Shown here: piece after piece, positions 48,270 through 59,727 of the stretch
Layout: each line of letters starts with the position of its first letter
How positions within the stretch are numbered: position 1 is the first letter of the stretch
Assembly: GCA_028554755.1 (NCBI GenBank)
Contig: JAPTOF010000004.1
Location: forward strand, 4,545,001-4,609,000
Source: Cordia subcordata
Taxonomy: Eukaryota; Streptophyta; Magnoliopsida; Boraginales; Cordiaceae
Direction of reading: 5' to 3'
DNA: 64,000 nucleotides
Made by a program: the position numbers and the translations under genes
The notes under the pieces: model-generated
Database searches by the model: none
Seen by the model: the letters and a program-made list of their open reading frames with translations, nothing else
Told to the model about the DNA's origin: nothing

Positions 48270-51200
48270 CTAGTTCTCGATGAGAGTGGAACCTTGACCC
48301 TTGCTATCTTCGTAGTTGTTAACGAAGGGTAACTTCTCCCGGATGCTCTGCATAAGTAGCAAGGTTTCCTGATCTAACTTCAGTTTACACCTCCGCAAAC
48401 TCTGTTAAAGAAGTGCTGTTCGTCAGACGTTATTTCTCTAGTAATATAGAGCACTGGAAAACTTAGAATGTGTACCTCGGAAGCCCATAAACAATCACTT
48501 GCTTTCCGTGGAATTATATGAATATGTGTCTGCAATTGGCAAGGAGAACCAAAAACCATTAGAAAGGCCAGTATCGAGTAGGGATCACAAAGAAAGTCCA
48601 AGAAAACACATGGAAAGTCAACATTATTCGGTTCCAAAGAGAGCATCTAATGTAGAACATACATGATATATAACTTGGCCAGCGGCTTGCCCATTGTTAA
48701 CCAATAAGTTGAACGAATCTGTGAGAATCAAGCTTCCGATTCAGCAAGAGAGAGAAAGGAGGAAGAAGGGAAACACAAGCAATAGGGGAACCACTTGAAG
48801 ATGCATTTTCCGATTCCTTGACCTCCATCCTAAGAGAAAGAGAAAAGGAAAAGAAAAGAAAAGAATGACAAAGTGAGCAGAGACGTACCACATCCTGTGG
48901 CAGTCATGACTGCCCTGCTAATTAACGGTACTTTGGAACACATGGCACCTACAACCTGTATGATAAAGAATTGCACCATAAATACAATTAGTTTGCATTC
49001 TTTTTCATATCATTAAATGAATTTGATGGCATCACAGACAATTAACATTTTCAACTTAAGTTGATTCATTAAAGAATAGGTTGCAGTTGATATGAGAGGA
49101 TAGGAATCTCAAAGAAAGCAAGAACATAAAATGGTTGAATCATCAAAAAAACTTATTCAGATTGTTGTCAAAAGCATACTCAGAGAAAAGAAACAGAAAA
49201 GGAAGGGTTCCAATTCTACCCCCACCTCCTTCACAAAACAAGCCTATCGCAGCATCTATGCGTGAAAATGGTCATTATGGATTTTCAGTAACAACAGAAG
49301 GTAAGAAGTATTCGTCAAAATTTAGCATTTTCAATGCAATAACGACATAGTGCATTCCACTAATAATTTCACAGCAATGTTATTAAAATTTGTCTACCAA
49401 CATTGACACTGGCTAGTGTGAGGCACTGAGGCCGAGTATGTTACTTGACAGAGTTACATTAGATTGGTTGAAGAAGTAAAGCCCAGAAGCAGATATGTTA
49501 GACAAGGATATTGAGTTACAAAAATTAATATGTGGTTCTTATTATTCATATAAGTATTACAATTAGCAAACAAATTCAAGCTTTCTCATCCCCTGTTATG
49601 CACTTATTGATCACATAAACTGATGGACATTTGAGAAATGACTCCTAATTCTGAAAATGGTGCAAATGTGAATATTATAGTTTTGCATCACTGCAATTGC
49701 GAAATATCTCATCAGATTTGACGAGAACTTACTGCTGGTGGAGTTTCAGCTAAAGACGGAAAATGACATTTAGGTATGATAAGTGAGTGCCTGGGAAAGG
49801 CAAAAGCAATCAGTTAGTTGTTGCATAACAACAGGCACCAGAAAAAGGAAAAAAAAGGAGAATGAGTTTTCCCAATAAGATATATATTCTTAAAAAATTG
49901 CCAAAAGATGATCAAGTAAACGAGACAAAAATTCCTAAATACTACATCTAGAATATGATAACTACATCAGCTACTGCCTTAGATGTTTGAGATAATATTC
50001 CTCTTGCTCTTCAATATCATTGAGACAAGCTCACAAGGCTACACACTTACCTGAATCTTAATCAAAGTTTGTGCTTCGAGAGTGTAAATAATCCATAACT
50101 TGATTGTGTAATATATGCTTACAGGGTATAAATAATCCAGAACTTAATAATGTATTCTTTATAGATAAAGCTTTATTTTGAGTGGCTAGGCATAACAATT
50201 TTAGTGGGGAACACAGGTCGATAGGCGGAAGCTTAGTGCTTATACCTTTTCATTTCAAAGATACAGACAGAAGAGCTGACAAATGAGATCAGATAATGAT
50301 GCATGATTTGATGGGAAAGAGGACTAAGTCTCTTTGGTCCAAGGATCAGCTGATGTTCTGCTTTTGATGGTGGGACCAACTCATCATTAGTAATTGATGC
50401 AAACGCAGTCCAACATTTTGCGTCGAAAAATTTTAAAAGTCAACTCAAAAGTGGACCTAATCTTCCCTTTCAAGTAAATAGGATCCAATTTAACAACAAA
50501 CTGAAATCTCGTAGTGTTTACAAAGATGATACCTTACCCATGACTCAATGGATTTGTATCCAAAATGCAGAGGCATACATCATCTTCGAAGACCTGAGCA
50601 AATAAATTTCATGAATTAGAGGAAATATAGAAACAAGATTCTGTATCTCCATATGAATTTCTGCATTGAACACTAATATGGAACAAGAATTTTCACTCCT
50701 GGACAAGAGGAGGTTTAATGAGCCTCTAAAATTATAAAGCGAAAAAGGAGTCTATCAGAGGCTTTAGAGTCAAAAAGATTGGAAGAACAGAGGATGATCT
50801 CTTCTGAACTAACATAGCAAGGAAAGTTTCAAAACATTAGCAGCTTATTTTTCAGGTTTATCTCTAGATATATTTCACCCTATTTTAAAATACATTAAAA
50901 GGACCATTGCTGGAAATCTTCTAAAATCTATTCGAGTAGTCATGCTCATACATAATCAAAGCACTGATTTCACATTATGACACAACCATTTTCTCTTTAC
51001 CTTCAGGGTCAAAAACTCAAGCATTCTTTTAATTCCCCACCAAGGAAGTGTTCCAACAGAGATGCTTTCAAGATGAGCCATCTCGTGTACAATTTGCTCC
51101 TAAGTAGCAATATTAACATCTTCAATACCCGTTATCTAGCAACACCAGTAAGGACACTTTCATCCTAAATTCAGGGCGAGATAGTAGCTATGACTACCGC

Positions 51201-51862
51201 GCGTAAAGTTTTAATAATTCTCTTCTCCCATTCACACAAGCCACTGAGATACACTAAGCCATAAGATTGTGTTCTTTCTCGTTGAACGTTATAACCCATT
51301 ATGGGAAGCCTGAATGATACACATGCATAAAACCCGATTTTGATATCCAACTAACTTGAATTATCTGTATATTAACTTGATTCAATTGTTCCCTACTTGT
51401 ATATAATTAATTGCTAATTTTTCTCGTATGCTTGTTAAAATGGGATAATTAATTTCATCTCCATTCTCTTAATTCAAGTAGAAAATTCTAACATGATCGT
51501 GGACCAAATTCAGTGCACTAAACAAACAACAATTTTTGAGGGGAAAAACCGAAAAAGGAATCATATATCAGAAACAGGACAACAAAAAATTTAGTCTTCA
51601 TATGCATTGGAAACACCAAAACAAACAGGCAAAAAAGGCATGAGAAAAGCATAGCAAAAACAGAGGAACAAGAACAGGGTACCTTAAGAGCTGGTGCTTC
51701 TCCTCGAACAATCTTGCAGAAAACACAATCACTTTCTTTGTTGTCTGAAGAACAATTCAAGGGAGAAACGCCTAATGAACATTTGGGTTGTGCAGCTTCT
51801 TGGGTCAATGGACGCAAATGAGAGCAGAGCACAGCAATACGACGTCGTGCTTGTGTCTCCAT
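48270..51862 (-). CDS. HINT3: HINT3-type histidine-triad hydrolase, PTS2 signal
   Basis: Seven minus-strand exons: 51862-51683, 50593-50538, 49790-49733, 48955-48889, 48718-48663, 48529-48476 and 48401-48270. They join in frame with GT-AG borders to 200 residues (Arabidopsis HINT3, At5g48545, about 197). The HIT domain (about 44-160) has CVFCKIVRGEAP (47-58), CLCILDTNPLSHGHSLIIPK (67-86), LLVNNGQAAGQVIYH and the active-site triad His139-Thr-His141-Ile-His143-Ile-Ile across the exon 5/6 border. Plant HINT enzymes cleave adenosine 5'-phosphosulfate and related nucleotide conjugates. Residues 8-16, RIAVLCSHL, fit the peroxisomal PTS2 pattern R-[LI]-x5-H-L, with Cys28 as a plausible processing site. 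An in-frame upstream ATG at 52018 would add 52 residues through a homopolymer, bury the PTS2, and is not preferred. All catalytic residues are present. Confidence 0.93.
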
Positions 51863-51954
51863 AGAGTGTGGTTTTCTTTTTTTAATTTTTGTTTCAGGAG
51901 GAGGAAAAAATAAGAGGAAATTTGTGGAATATTGAGGGTGTCGACATGGGGTGT

Positions 51955-52050
51955 TTGGGGGGGGGGGGGGGTTGTGCGTTGGAAGAGGTTTGAAAACAAG
52001 AGGACACAGACAAGACAAACAAAAGATGAGTGTGTGTGTGTGTGTGTTGT
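51955..52050. repeat. G-run and (TG)n tract in HINT3 leader/promoter
   Basis: A run of about 14 G at 51957-51970 and a (GT)n stretch at 52029-52047 lie 95-190 bp upstream of the HINT3 start codon. The G-run is part of the upstream in-frame extension, so its exact length decides whether that extension is open. Confidence 0.85.
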
Positions 52051-53552
52051 TGTCAGCGTTTTGTGTTTTGTGTGTGTTTGAGGTTTAGCAGAAATTGATG
52101 AGTAGGCAAAACTGTGGCCTATTATTGCGCATGAATTTTTGGTGGTTGGCTTTTGCTTTATCCGTTTCTTAGATTCGCTGCGGCGGGGATGTAGTTTTAC
52201 GTACAGGCTTGTGTAGATTTATTTTCTTAAAATAATTAATTTTTATAATGTTAAAAATATGTTTTTTGAATAAAATTTTTATTTTTAAAATAAATAAATT
52301 TAAACTTTGTTAGAATTTATTTTAGGAATTTAAATCAAATACTCATGCCATCTATTGTTCTTCTTTTTTTTCTTTTTTTTTTTTAGTTTATGTTTTCAAA
52401 GGATCAAGTAATGTTTGTAATAAGGTACTAATTGTTATTCATATCAAGCCCAACAATTTGATTTGACTATTAACCATAGCAACTTAATCTTGATTTATGA
52501 ACATTTTAAAAAGAGAAGGGTCTACTTATTAATGATGAGAAGTTTACTTGATTTGGTGGATTGCCTTATTTAGTTTTTGTAGACGCTATATCTATGAGTA
52601 CAAACTGTGGAGGACCAGCAATTTGTAAGATAGAAGGCAAGAAAGTGAGGTGAATCTTCGACATTAGTTTGCACCGACAAAAGATATTCTAACGCTTAAG
52701 TAAGTGATTGAGCAGGAATATAAGTAGAAAATGAGATATGGGACATTAGCAACTTGTCAGAGAAAAGGCAAGAAAACTAAGGTGAATCTTGGTGTAGTGG
52801 CGGCAAAAGACACTTTAACACTCAAGTTAGTGATTCGGCAATAATATCAGTAGGAATCGAGATATAGAGTAATCAAGCAATAATATGAGTAGAAAACGAG
52901 ATATATAGATGGTTAAATAGTCAACAGCAATAAGCATAACAGAGTACATGCGGTAGGCTATGCACGAAAGCAGTCGAATTGTTGCTTAGAGTGTTTATTT
53001 CTAGCCGCCGGCAATCCAGAGTCGGGAAAGATATGGATCCCCCTCTTGATAGATTCTTGAAAATAACAATTGTTTGTCCTCCAAAAAGTAGTTAAGTTGT
53101 ACTCTATCAAGAGTCATTCTTGGTTATCTGCATGGAATAAGATTAATGGTTTTTAAGTTTACTCTTCTAAAGATAGGTAGTCAGATAGAACGGTAAAAGA
53201 GTCGTGGTAGTTGTTGCGATGGAGCTGACAGCTGAAATTCTAGTAGTTTGCATGGGACATCGATAATTGCAGCACTTATCCTTCCATGATCAGTCATTTG
53301 AAAGTTGGGCTCTTCCAAAGGCCTTGAGCATGAGATGAGCCTTCAGTTGAGTAGGTTACAACTAGTCAAGCCCGAGCATTTGCAGGCAATAGTCTCTTTA
53401 TTGATCCAAATTTGACTTATCGGCCCAATGGAATGGGTCTTTAAGCCCATGCTAGTTTTTGGCTGTTACACTGGTTAGAAGCTTTTCTTTCTTAGCCAAT
53501 TTTAGATGCAAAGCTAGTAAAGAAGTTCAAGGCAAAGGGCAAAATCATTTAG
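52051..53552. other. Intergenic, no gene seen
   Basis: AT-rich, with T-runs near 52364-52384. A loose repeat pair occurs at about 52625-52735 and 52755-52915: AGGCAAGAAA...AAGGTGAATCTT, GGCAAAAGACA..., GAGTAGAAAACGAGATAT. This suggests an old local duplication, but no gene is recognised. Confidence 0.4.
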
Positions 53553-53671
53553 AGGGTGTTTGGCTTTGCTTATTTGATGCTTATAAGCATCTAAATAGTA
53601 AAAAGCACATGAAAAGGGTGCTTTTTTCTAGGTGCTTATAAGCACCCTAAATAAGCAAAGCCAAACCCCCT
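53553..53671. mobile_element. hAT-like MITE with near-perfect TIRs
   Basis: The left end AGGGTGTTTGGCTTTGCTTA is inverted at the right end (reverse complement AGGGGGTTTGGCTTTGCTTA), so the 23-bp ends differ at one base. Inside, TGCTTATAAGCA and GTGCTTATAAGCAC extend the folding, so the 119-bp element can form an almost complete hairpin. The GTGTTTGGCTTxGCTTAT end is typical of plant hAT MITEs. An 8-bp target duplication was not clear. Confidence 0.75.
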
Positions 53672-55056
53672 GTTAGTAATAACCCATTAACTCTCTATTT
53701 GAAAGAAAAGACATGTTACAAACACATTAAAATTAAAGATACAAACATCACAAACAAAGTTCTTATTTCTAGCTTTGTTCAAGTAATTGACTTCTCTCAT
53801 TACATGTCTTTGTAAATGTCTACTTTTACCTTACTATAATAAAGTGTTTATTAAAACGAACTGACGGAATTAAAAAAAAAATTACTTTGCCAAAAAAAAA
53901 AAAACAATGTTGCATTAACTTCCGCCCACCAACCCCCCCCCCCCCCAAAAGAAAAAAAGAAAAAAAGAAAAAAACACATTGCACTGGTTTATAAAAATTA
54001 GGTGGCAGTTGGGACAAGATAAGTTCTTTTGATCAAATTGAATAAGCTGGTAGTTTGTTTGCGTATGCATAAGCATAATTGTCTCTGCTAGGAGTTTCTT
54101 TACAAGTTCAGCACACAATTTGGGCAGAATTCCCAAGCCAACTTTAGCCCAACCCACAACTGGCTTCATAATTTGACCAAAAGGCTTGAAACGAAAATAT
54201 AAAAGCCAAGAGATATGAGCTCAGAATCACATATCCAACAAAAATAACAAGATATCGCATTAAAAGAATAATAAATTAATGTTTTCATGAGCTTCACCCA
54301 CCAAAAAAAAAAAGAAGAATAGAATAGGAATAAGAAAATATTTTTAATGTGCTTCAACTTTTTGTCTATATTTATAATTATAACTTTGGAGAAATAGTAC
54401 TCAACAATAATTATAGTTTTTTTTTTTTTTTACAAACAAAAACTATAAAAGGGAAAAATAATTGCTTGCACTCACAACTACATACATAAAGTGATGTGAG
54501 ACACCTGACTTTAACTGACTCTACTTACGGAGAGCTGTGCTTGTCCGGTTGTCCCATAAGATAAATATTTTTGTTCTTAAAATTACATTTGATTAAAGTA
54601 GGGCTCTAAATTTAGTTTTACATTCGAGCTTTAGCTCAACATTTAGTCTACACAGTCTTCAGCTCAAGAAGCATCGTCTTTCAATTTTTTTTTTTTTTTG
54701 AAAAGCATGATCTTTCATTTGCTAGTCTATATATCATGTTAATATATTTCCAACAAATAATGAAAAATACGTGCCCTTCTCTACTTCAAGTGTGGACGAG
54801 TGGTGGACATAATCACATAATTGCTTCAAAGCTGCCATTTGTTCAAGCAAAGCAGACCTATGACATAATTTAATAAAAAAAAAATTTGATTCATTTAGAG
54901 AGAGGAATTCAATGACTCCATGTAGGAAGAGCAGCCAGCCACTTACACTTTATTTTTCCAACTTTTATTTAGGTAGCATCACCATCCATTATATATATGG
55001 GGAGAGAAGGGAAATTAATTAAATACTGAAAAGAGTTGATCGGTTAAAATCAAAAT
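53672..55056. other. Intergenic, no gene seen
   Basis: AT-rich, with a C-run at about 53932-53946 and T-runs at about 54418-54431 and 54687-54701. Minus frames at 53826-54357 cross these runs and are low complexity. Confidence 0.5.
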
Positions 55057-55310
55057 AAAGATCGTCCTCCAGAGATGTCCCACTGATAAGAATTGGAAAC
55101 CGACATGTTTCATGACTTAGGTTTGAATCCAATCTCTTATTGTGGGTTGAGCGTTCTTAACTTAACTGGTGTACAACATAAAGAACGTGTTGTGCACCCA
55201 AAGTTTATCAATTGGTGGCCGAGCTCTGTAGGGTGTTTTGGTAGTCGGGTTTCGCCAGCTGAAATTTTTTTGAAGGAAAAAAACAAAGCCAAAATGAAGA
55301 TCAATTATCT
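55057..55310 (+). repeat. SINE-like dispersed repeat, copy 2 (best preserved)
   Basis: On the plus strand a GGTTTGAATCC word at 55120-55130 resembles a pol III B box. It is followed by GTTGTGCACCC, ATCAATTGGTGGCCGAGCT, GTAGGGTGTTTTGGTAGTCG, GGTTTCGCCAGCTGAA and a T/A-rich end. The same order is found in the copies at 21020, 61005 and 62130 (minus strand). No convincing A box was identified, so SINE assignment is inferred from the B-box-like word and the short dispersed form. The frame at 55093-55332 is spurious. Confidence 0.5.
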
Positions 55311-56666
55311 ATTGAATTGGAGCAAAAGTTAAACGTTTTAAGAGTTAGGTCACGTATCGAGTATCAGCTCGTTCTAGTTAAAATTTCTAAATTTACATAG
55401 TGTTTTCTTATTATAAATATTGTTTAATTTTTAATTGATTTAAAATATGTGTTGAAAGGTATCATCAAACTGCAAAATTTATAATTTTAAGAAATTTGAC
55501 AATACAAGAGAACTATTGAAAATAAAGTGCCAAGCCAATGAAAGCTTAGGCCTACATTGTTCTCATCCAAAGGATGAGGGGAAAATTTCAAGTTTGAACC
55601 ACAATTGCGGCAAAGCATTTAATTTTTTTCGGTTGTGGCCAAAAGTCTTTAAGTTGGCTATTGATAATTATTCGCCTCCATTCTTGAGTCGTCCAAGCCA
55701 AATCTCACACAAGATCACTTCATGTATTTCTAGAATATCTTCCATTTGCCGTGCTATATGTCACTTACATATTCACTAAGTCTTAGTTGATTATGACTTT
55801 GCACGTTTTCAATACGGGAGACTTTGTCGAATCATTTTTTCAGTTGAAAAAGTCATTTTATGGCACATGACTGTACCCTTACTGTCAAATAGAATGGTCA
55901 TATTCATGCACCAACTGATCCAAGACTTTTGGTGTTGCTCAAAGTTCCAAATATGTAAACAACATACTGAGGCAGATTCTTTCGGTTTATGTATATTAGC
56001 TGAGGATTCGTGCGATACACGAGAAAATTAGTATTTTTATGTGTTAATTTATTTTATAATTAATGATATTATTAAAACAAATAATAATTCACATATATAT
56101 ATATATTAATTGAATTAAGAAACTAATATTTTTCAATAATAATTGTAGCATTATTGTGAAAAAATTTCTAATAATTTTAACTAATAATTATGTTAAAAAA
56201 TTAACAATTTAAAATAATATTTTTTCCTTTTTTTAAAAAAAAAAAGCAATGCAGAGAAGTTGCCACGAGTCAATAGCATGAGATGCCACGTGGTAGAAGC
56301 AGGAGTTGGCACGTTATAGCACCACAGCCCATCCACGTGCAATAGCTGTGCTTTTCTTTTCTTTTTTCTTTTTAAGGGAAAAGTAGAAGCAAAGGTAATT
56401 TAGTTAACAGAATGCTAAGCTAAAGTATAGTTGTTGGATTTTAATGATTAGCAAATAGCTATTTAGCTAATTAATTTATAGCCTATTTAGTTAATCTCAT
56501 TTGGGGCTTTTAAACTGCAAATAATAAAAGTATGTGAGTGATTTTTTTTTTTTTTTGAGAACTTATAATTTGCAAAAAAATTAGAGCCAAACAGGCTCTT
56601 GATAATATGTGTTCAGTAAAAGTAATGGTAAATATAAAATGACATAAAAGGATATTAGCATGACCT
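55311..56666. other. Intergenic, no gene seen
   Basis: AT-rich. A MITE-like right edge GAGCCAAACAGGCTCTTGAT occurs at about 56583-56602. No gene or RNA is recognised. Confidence 0.45.
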
Positions 56667-56743
56667 TAGTAGTAGTAGTAGTAGTAATAATAATAATAAT
56701 AATAATATATTACTACTATAATTACATTATTATTGGAATAAGA

Positions 56744-56805
<62 letters not shown>
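56667..56805. repeat. (TAG)n(TAA)n and (ATT)n trinucleotide microsatellites
   Basis: About six TAG units then about eight TAA units at 56667-56706, followed by about twenty ATT/TTA units at 56744-56804. Confidence 0.97.
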
Positions 56806-56806
<1 letters not shown>

Positions 56807-58032
56807 AGCATGATAAGATGATTTTTCTTACTAAGGTATTTTAGCACCGTTTTTAATAGAAAAATATGATAGAAAAAAAATAAAGATAGGATAGAGAAAA
56901 TAAAGGTAAAATATTATAGAGGAGAAAAATTAACACATAAAAATAAGATAGGAAAAAAAGGATAGGATAAAAAAAAAAGGATTATGACAAGGGTAGGATA
57001 AGGAAAAAAAACATATTAAAACACTAAGCATTTCTTTATAAAATGATAAAATTTCACATTTAAGACAACTGAAATACTAAAACTACATTGAACACTATAT
57101 TTTGATATTGTTTTACCCGAGAATGATAATGTTGCGATCAAGTTAAAATACTATAAGCTGTTCACCAAACAACAAAAGTGTTTTGATAAAAACTCTAAAA
57201 TTTACTTCAAATATTTTTCAGAATATTGTCGAACACCTTAGAATAGGGAGATGAAAGCCAAGCAAAAGAGATATATATTTATATATTCTTTAGATTATTT
57301 ATTTTTATCTTTGTGTGTGCTTGATTGACATACCAGGAAAAAAAATTATGTCAATCTTTCAATTAATTTTCTCGCTATTATTTGTATGTCTCTTTCTTAA
57401 TTAATTACATCCCGTAAACATTATTTTACATGCTGGCACACACATGTTATAATTAGTTGACTAATAAGCATAAAAAATATAGCAATACCGCAAATTAAAA
57501 TAAAAAAGAAATATATTAGAGTATTTTTTAAATTATTTTGTAGAATCGTGAGAACTTCATCTAATTATACCCTTCCGTAGTTCAAAACAAAATCTTTGAC
57601 CGTACATAATTTGTAGGTGGCTCCAAGTGATGCCTTTTCTCTGTGAAGCTCTCACGCTTAAGCAATCTCAGTCAATTTCGGCCCACACCTTCTAGAAGAC
57701 CACGCAAATTACATAAATATGAAATATTAATGTAACATAGTCAACAACTTGTTTACGCGCCCATTTCATGGTTATGTTGTCGCAAGCATAGACTTCATCA
57801 TCTCCTTGCTCAGCAAGCAAAGAAAAATTGAGGATCTTTCCTCCACACCTGTCCCATACAAAGAAACCCACTTATAAATTACCAAACCCTTCCAAACATG
57901 TGAAACACCCATTCAGTTCCAACCGCCTCATTAAAGCGTTTCCGGTCACGGGTTAGTCTCTTCCTTCACAAAAAAAAAAAATAATAATAATAATAACAAA
58001 AACTCGGAATCCATCCCTCCTCGTTATCATCG
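56806..58032. other. Intergenic and OXI1 upstream region
   Basis: Purine-rich AT sequence to about 57000, then ordinary AT-rich sequence. From 57600 on the base mix becomes more balanced, as expected for the OXI1 promoter. No second gene is recognised. Confidence 0.45.
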
Positions 58033-58082
58033 TATAAATCAAAACTCATATAATCCTCGAATACTACAGCACGTCACGTCAT
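58033..58082 (+). promoter_or_regulatory. OXI1 TATA box and TGACG-type motif
   Basis: TATAAAT at 58033-58039 lies 110 bp before the start codon. At 58071-58082 the sequence ACGTCACGTCAT is, on the minus strand, ATGACGTGACGT: two abutting TGACG words of the kind bound by TGA-class bZIP factors. It lies in the predicted 5' leader rather than upstream of the TATA box, so a regulatory role is only a suggestion. Confidence 0.4.
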
Positions 58083-58148
58083 CGCAACGCATCAACTTTG
58101 TAGTCCCGTGCCCGGAACCGTGCTAGTGGGTTGCCGGTTATCTTTACC

Positions 58149-59727
58149 ATGCACGATCACAACCACGACCACGATCACGATCACGACCAGAAAATCGCTT
58201 CTTTAGACTTGAAAAATCTGAAGGTGATCTCGGCGCTAGGTCGGGGAGCGAAAGGGGTGGTGTTTTTGGTGCAAATGGAGAGCGGAGAATCGATTGCTTT
58301 GAAGGCTATTCTGAGAGCGTCCATCGAGAAGAACAAAACGATAAGTCATGAAAACAAGGGTGAGGGAAGCGAGTACAAACGTATATGGCTCGAGCAACAA
58401 GTTTTGAGCTCTTTGCAGCACCCGCTTTTGCCGAAGCTTCGCGGCGTTATATCCACCGATAAGATCGTCGGATACGCCATTGATTATTGCTCCGGTGGCG
58501 ATCTCAATTCTCTACGTAACAAACAAACCGAAAAAATGTTCTCTGATGATATTATCAGGTAAATAAATTGAATTAAATTTTCTTATCCCATTCAAAAAAT
58601 AAAAGAAATTAATTATAACTATCGAGAATTTATCTCAAATTCTCTTATATTGGACGTGATATTTTCACGTGTTCAGACAATAAATAATTCGGGCATATTA
58701 TTGCATAATTTCTTTCGAATGTCTCTGTCTTATTTATAACGTCAGACCTATTTATGTCGTCACCTTTTCGTCTACGTTAATTTATTTTATTCTTTTTTTT
58801 GGGAATTTTAGGTTTTATACAGCTGAAATGGTGCTAGCATTGGAATATCTACATGGATTAGGCATTGTTTATAGAGATTTGAAGCCAGAAAACGTGATGA
58901 TTCAAGAAAATGGTCATCTAATGCTGATAGATTTCGATCTATCAACAAAGCTCTCGCCAAGAACTCCAAAAAACGATCCAATTGACGAAGCTGATCATAC
59001 AAAATCCAACCCCACCAAGAAGAAAAAGAAGAAAAAGCATTTACCCTTGTACCAGTTATGCAAAGCCGGCATTTCGCCGGCAGACTTGGTACACCCAGCT
59101 GAACTCGGCGGCTACTCGGCGGTCTCCGAGTCGGACTCTGTTGAGAAGACCAACTCGTTCGTGGGCACGGAGGAGTACGTGGCCCCCGAAGTCATCATAG
59201 GGAACGGCCACGATTTCGCCGTGGACTGGTGGTGTTTAGGCGTGATGATGTACGAGATGCTGTACGGAAAGACGCCGTTTAGGGGGACGAGCAGGAAAGA
59301 CACGTTTTATCGGATCTTAACGGAGGAGCCCAAGTTAACGGGAGAGCAAACGCCGTTAAGAGATTTAATTAGAAAATTGCTCGAAAAGGACCCCAAAAAG
59401 AGGATTTCCGTGGAGGAAATTAAGAAACATTGTTTTTTCAAGGGCGTTGACTGGGATTTAATTTTGGAGTTGCCAAGGCCGCCGTTTATTCCTGACGTTA
59501 GGGACATAGATGGGAATAAAGATATTGATGTGGAGAGTTTTGTACAAGGGGTGTTTAAGGAGAAAGTTGGGGGTGGTGAGGAGAAAATTGGAAAAGATGA
59601 GAAGGCTTTTGAGAAAGAGAATAGTAAAAATGGTGGTGAAGAGTTTAGGAATAATAATGTAGGTTGGGTTCATGGGTTGAATCATCCTACCCAACAAGCT
59701 CAAAATGACAATTTTTTGGTGTTTTAG
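58149..59727 (+). CDS. OXI1: OXI1 (AGC2-1): oxidative-signal inducible AGC kinase
   Basis: Two exons, 58149-58558 and 58812-59727, splice within an Arg codon (AG|GTAAAT ... TTTTAG|G) to 441 residues. The kinase domain starts near 20: glycine loop GRGAKGVVFLV (31-41), ATP-binding Lys52, catalytic loop YRDLKPEN (157-164) with Asp159, DFD (177-179) instead of DFG as in plant AGCVIII kinases, and activation segment SFVGTEEYVAPE (252-263). The long insert between DFD and the activation segment has seven consecutive Lys (206-212), like the basic inserts that localise this group. The C-terminus FLVF is the hydrophobic PIF motif that docks PDK1. Arabidopsis OXI1 is activated by PDK1 and H2O2, acts upstream of MPK3/MPK6, and affects root hairs and immunity. 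The N-terminus has an unusual His-Asp alternation (residues 2-13). The first ATG in context was chosen. Confidence 0.95.
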
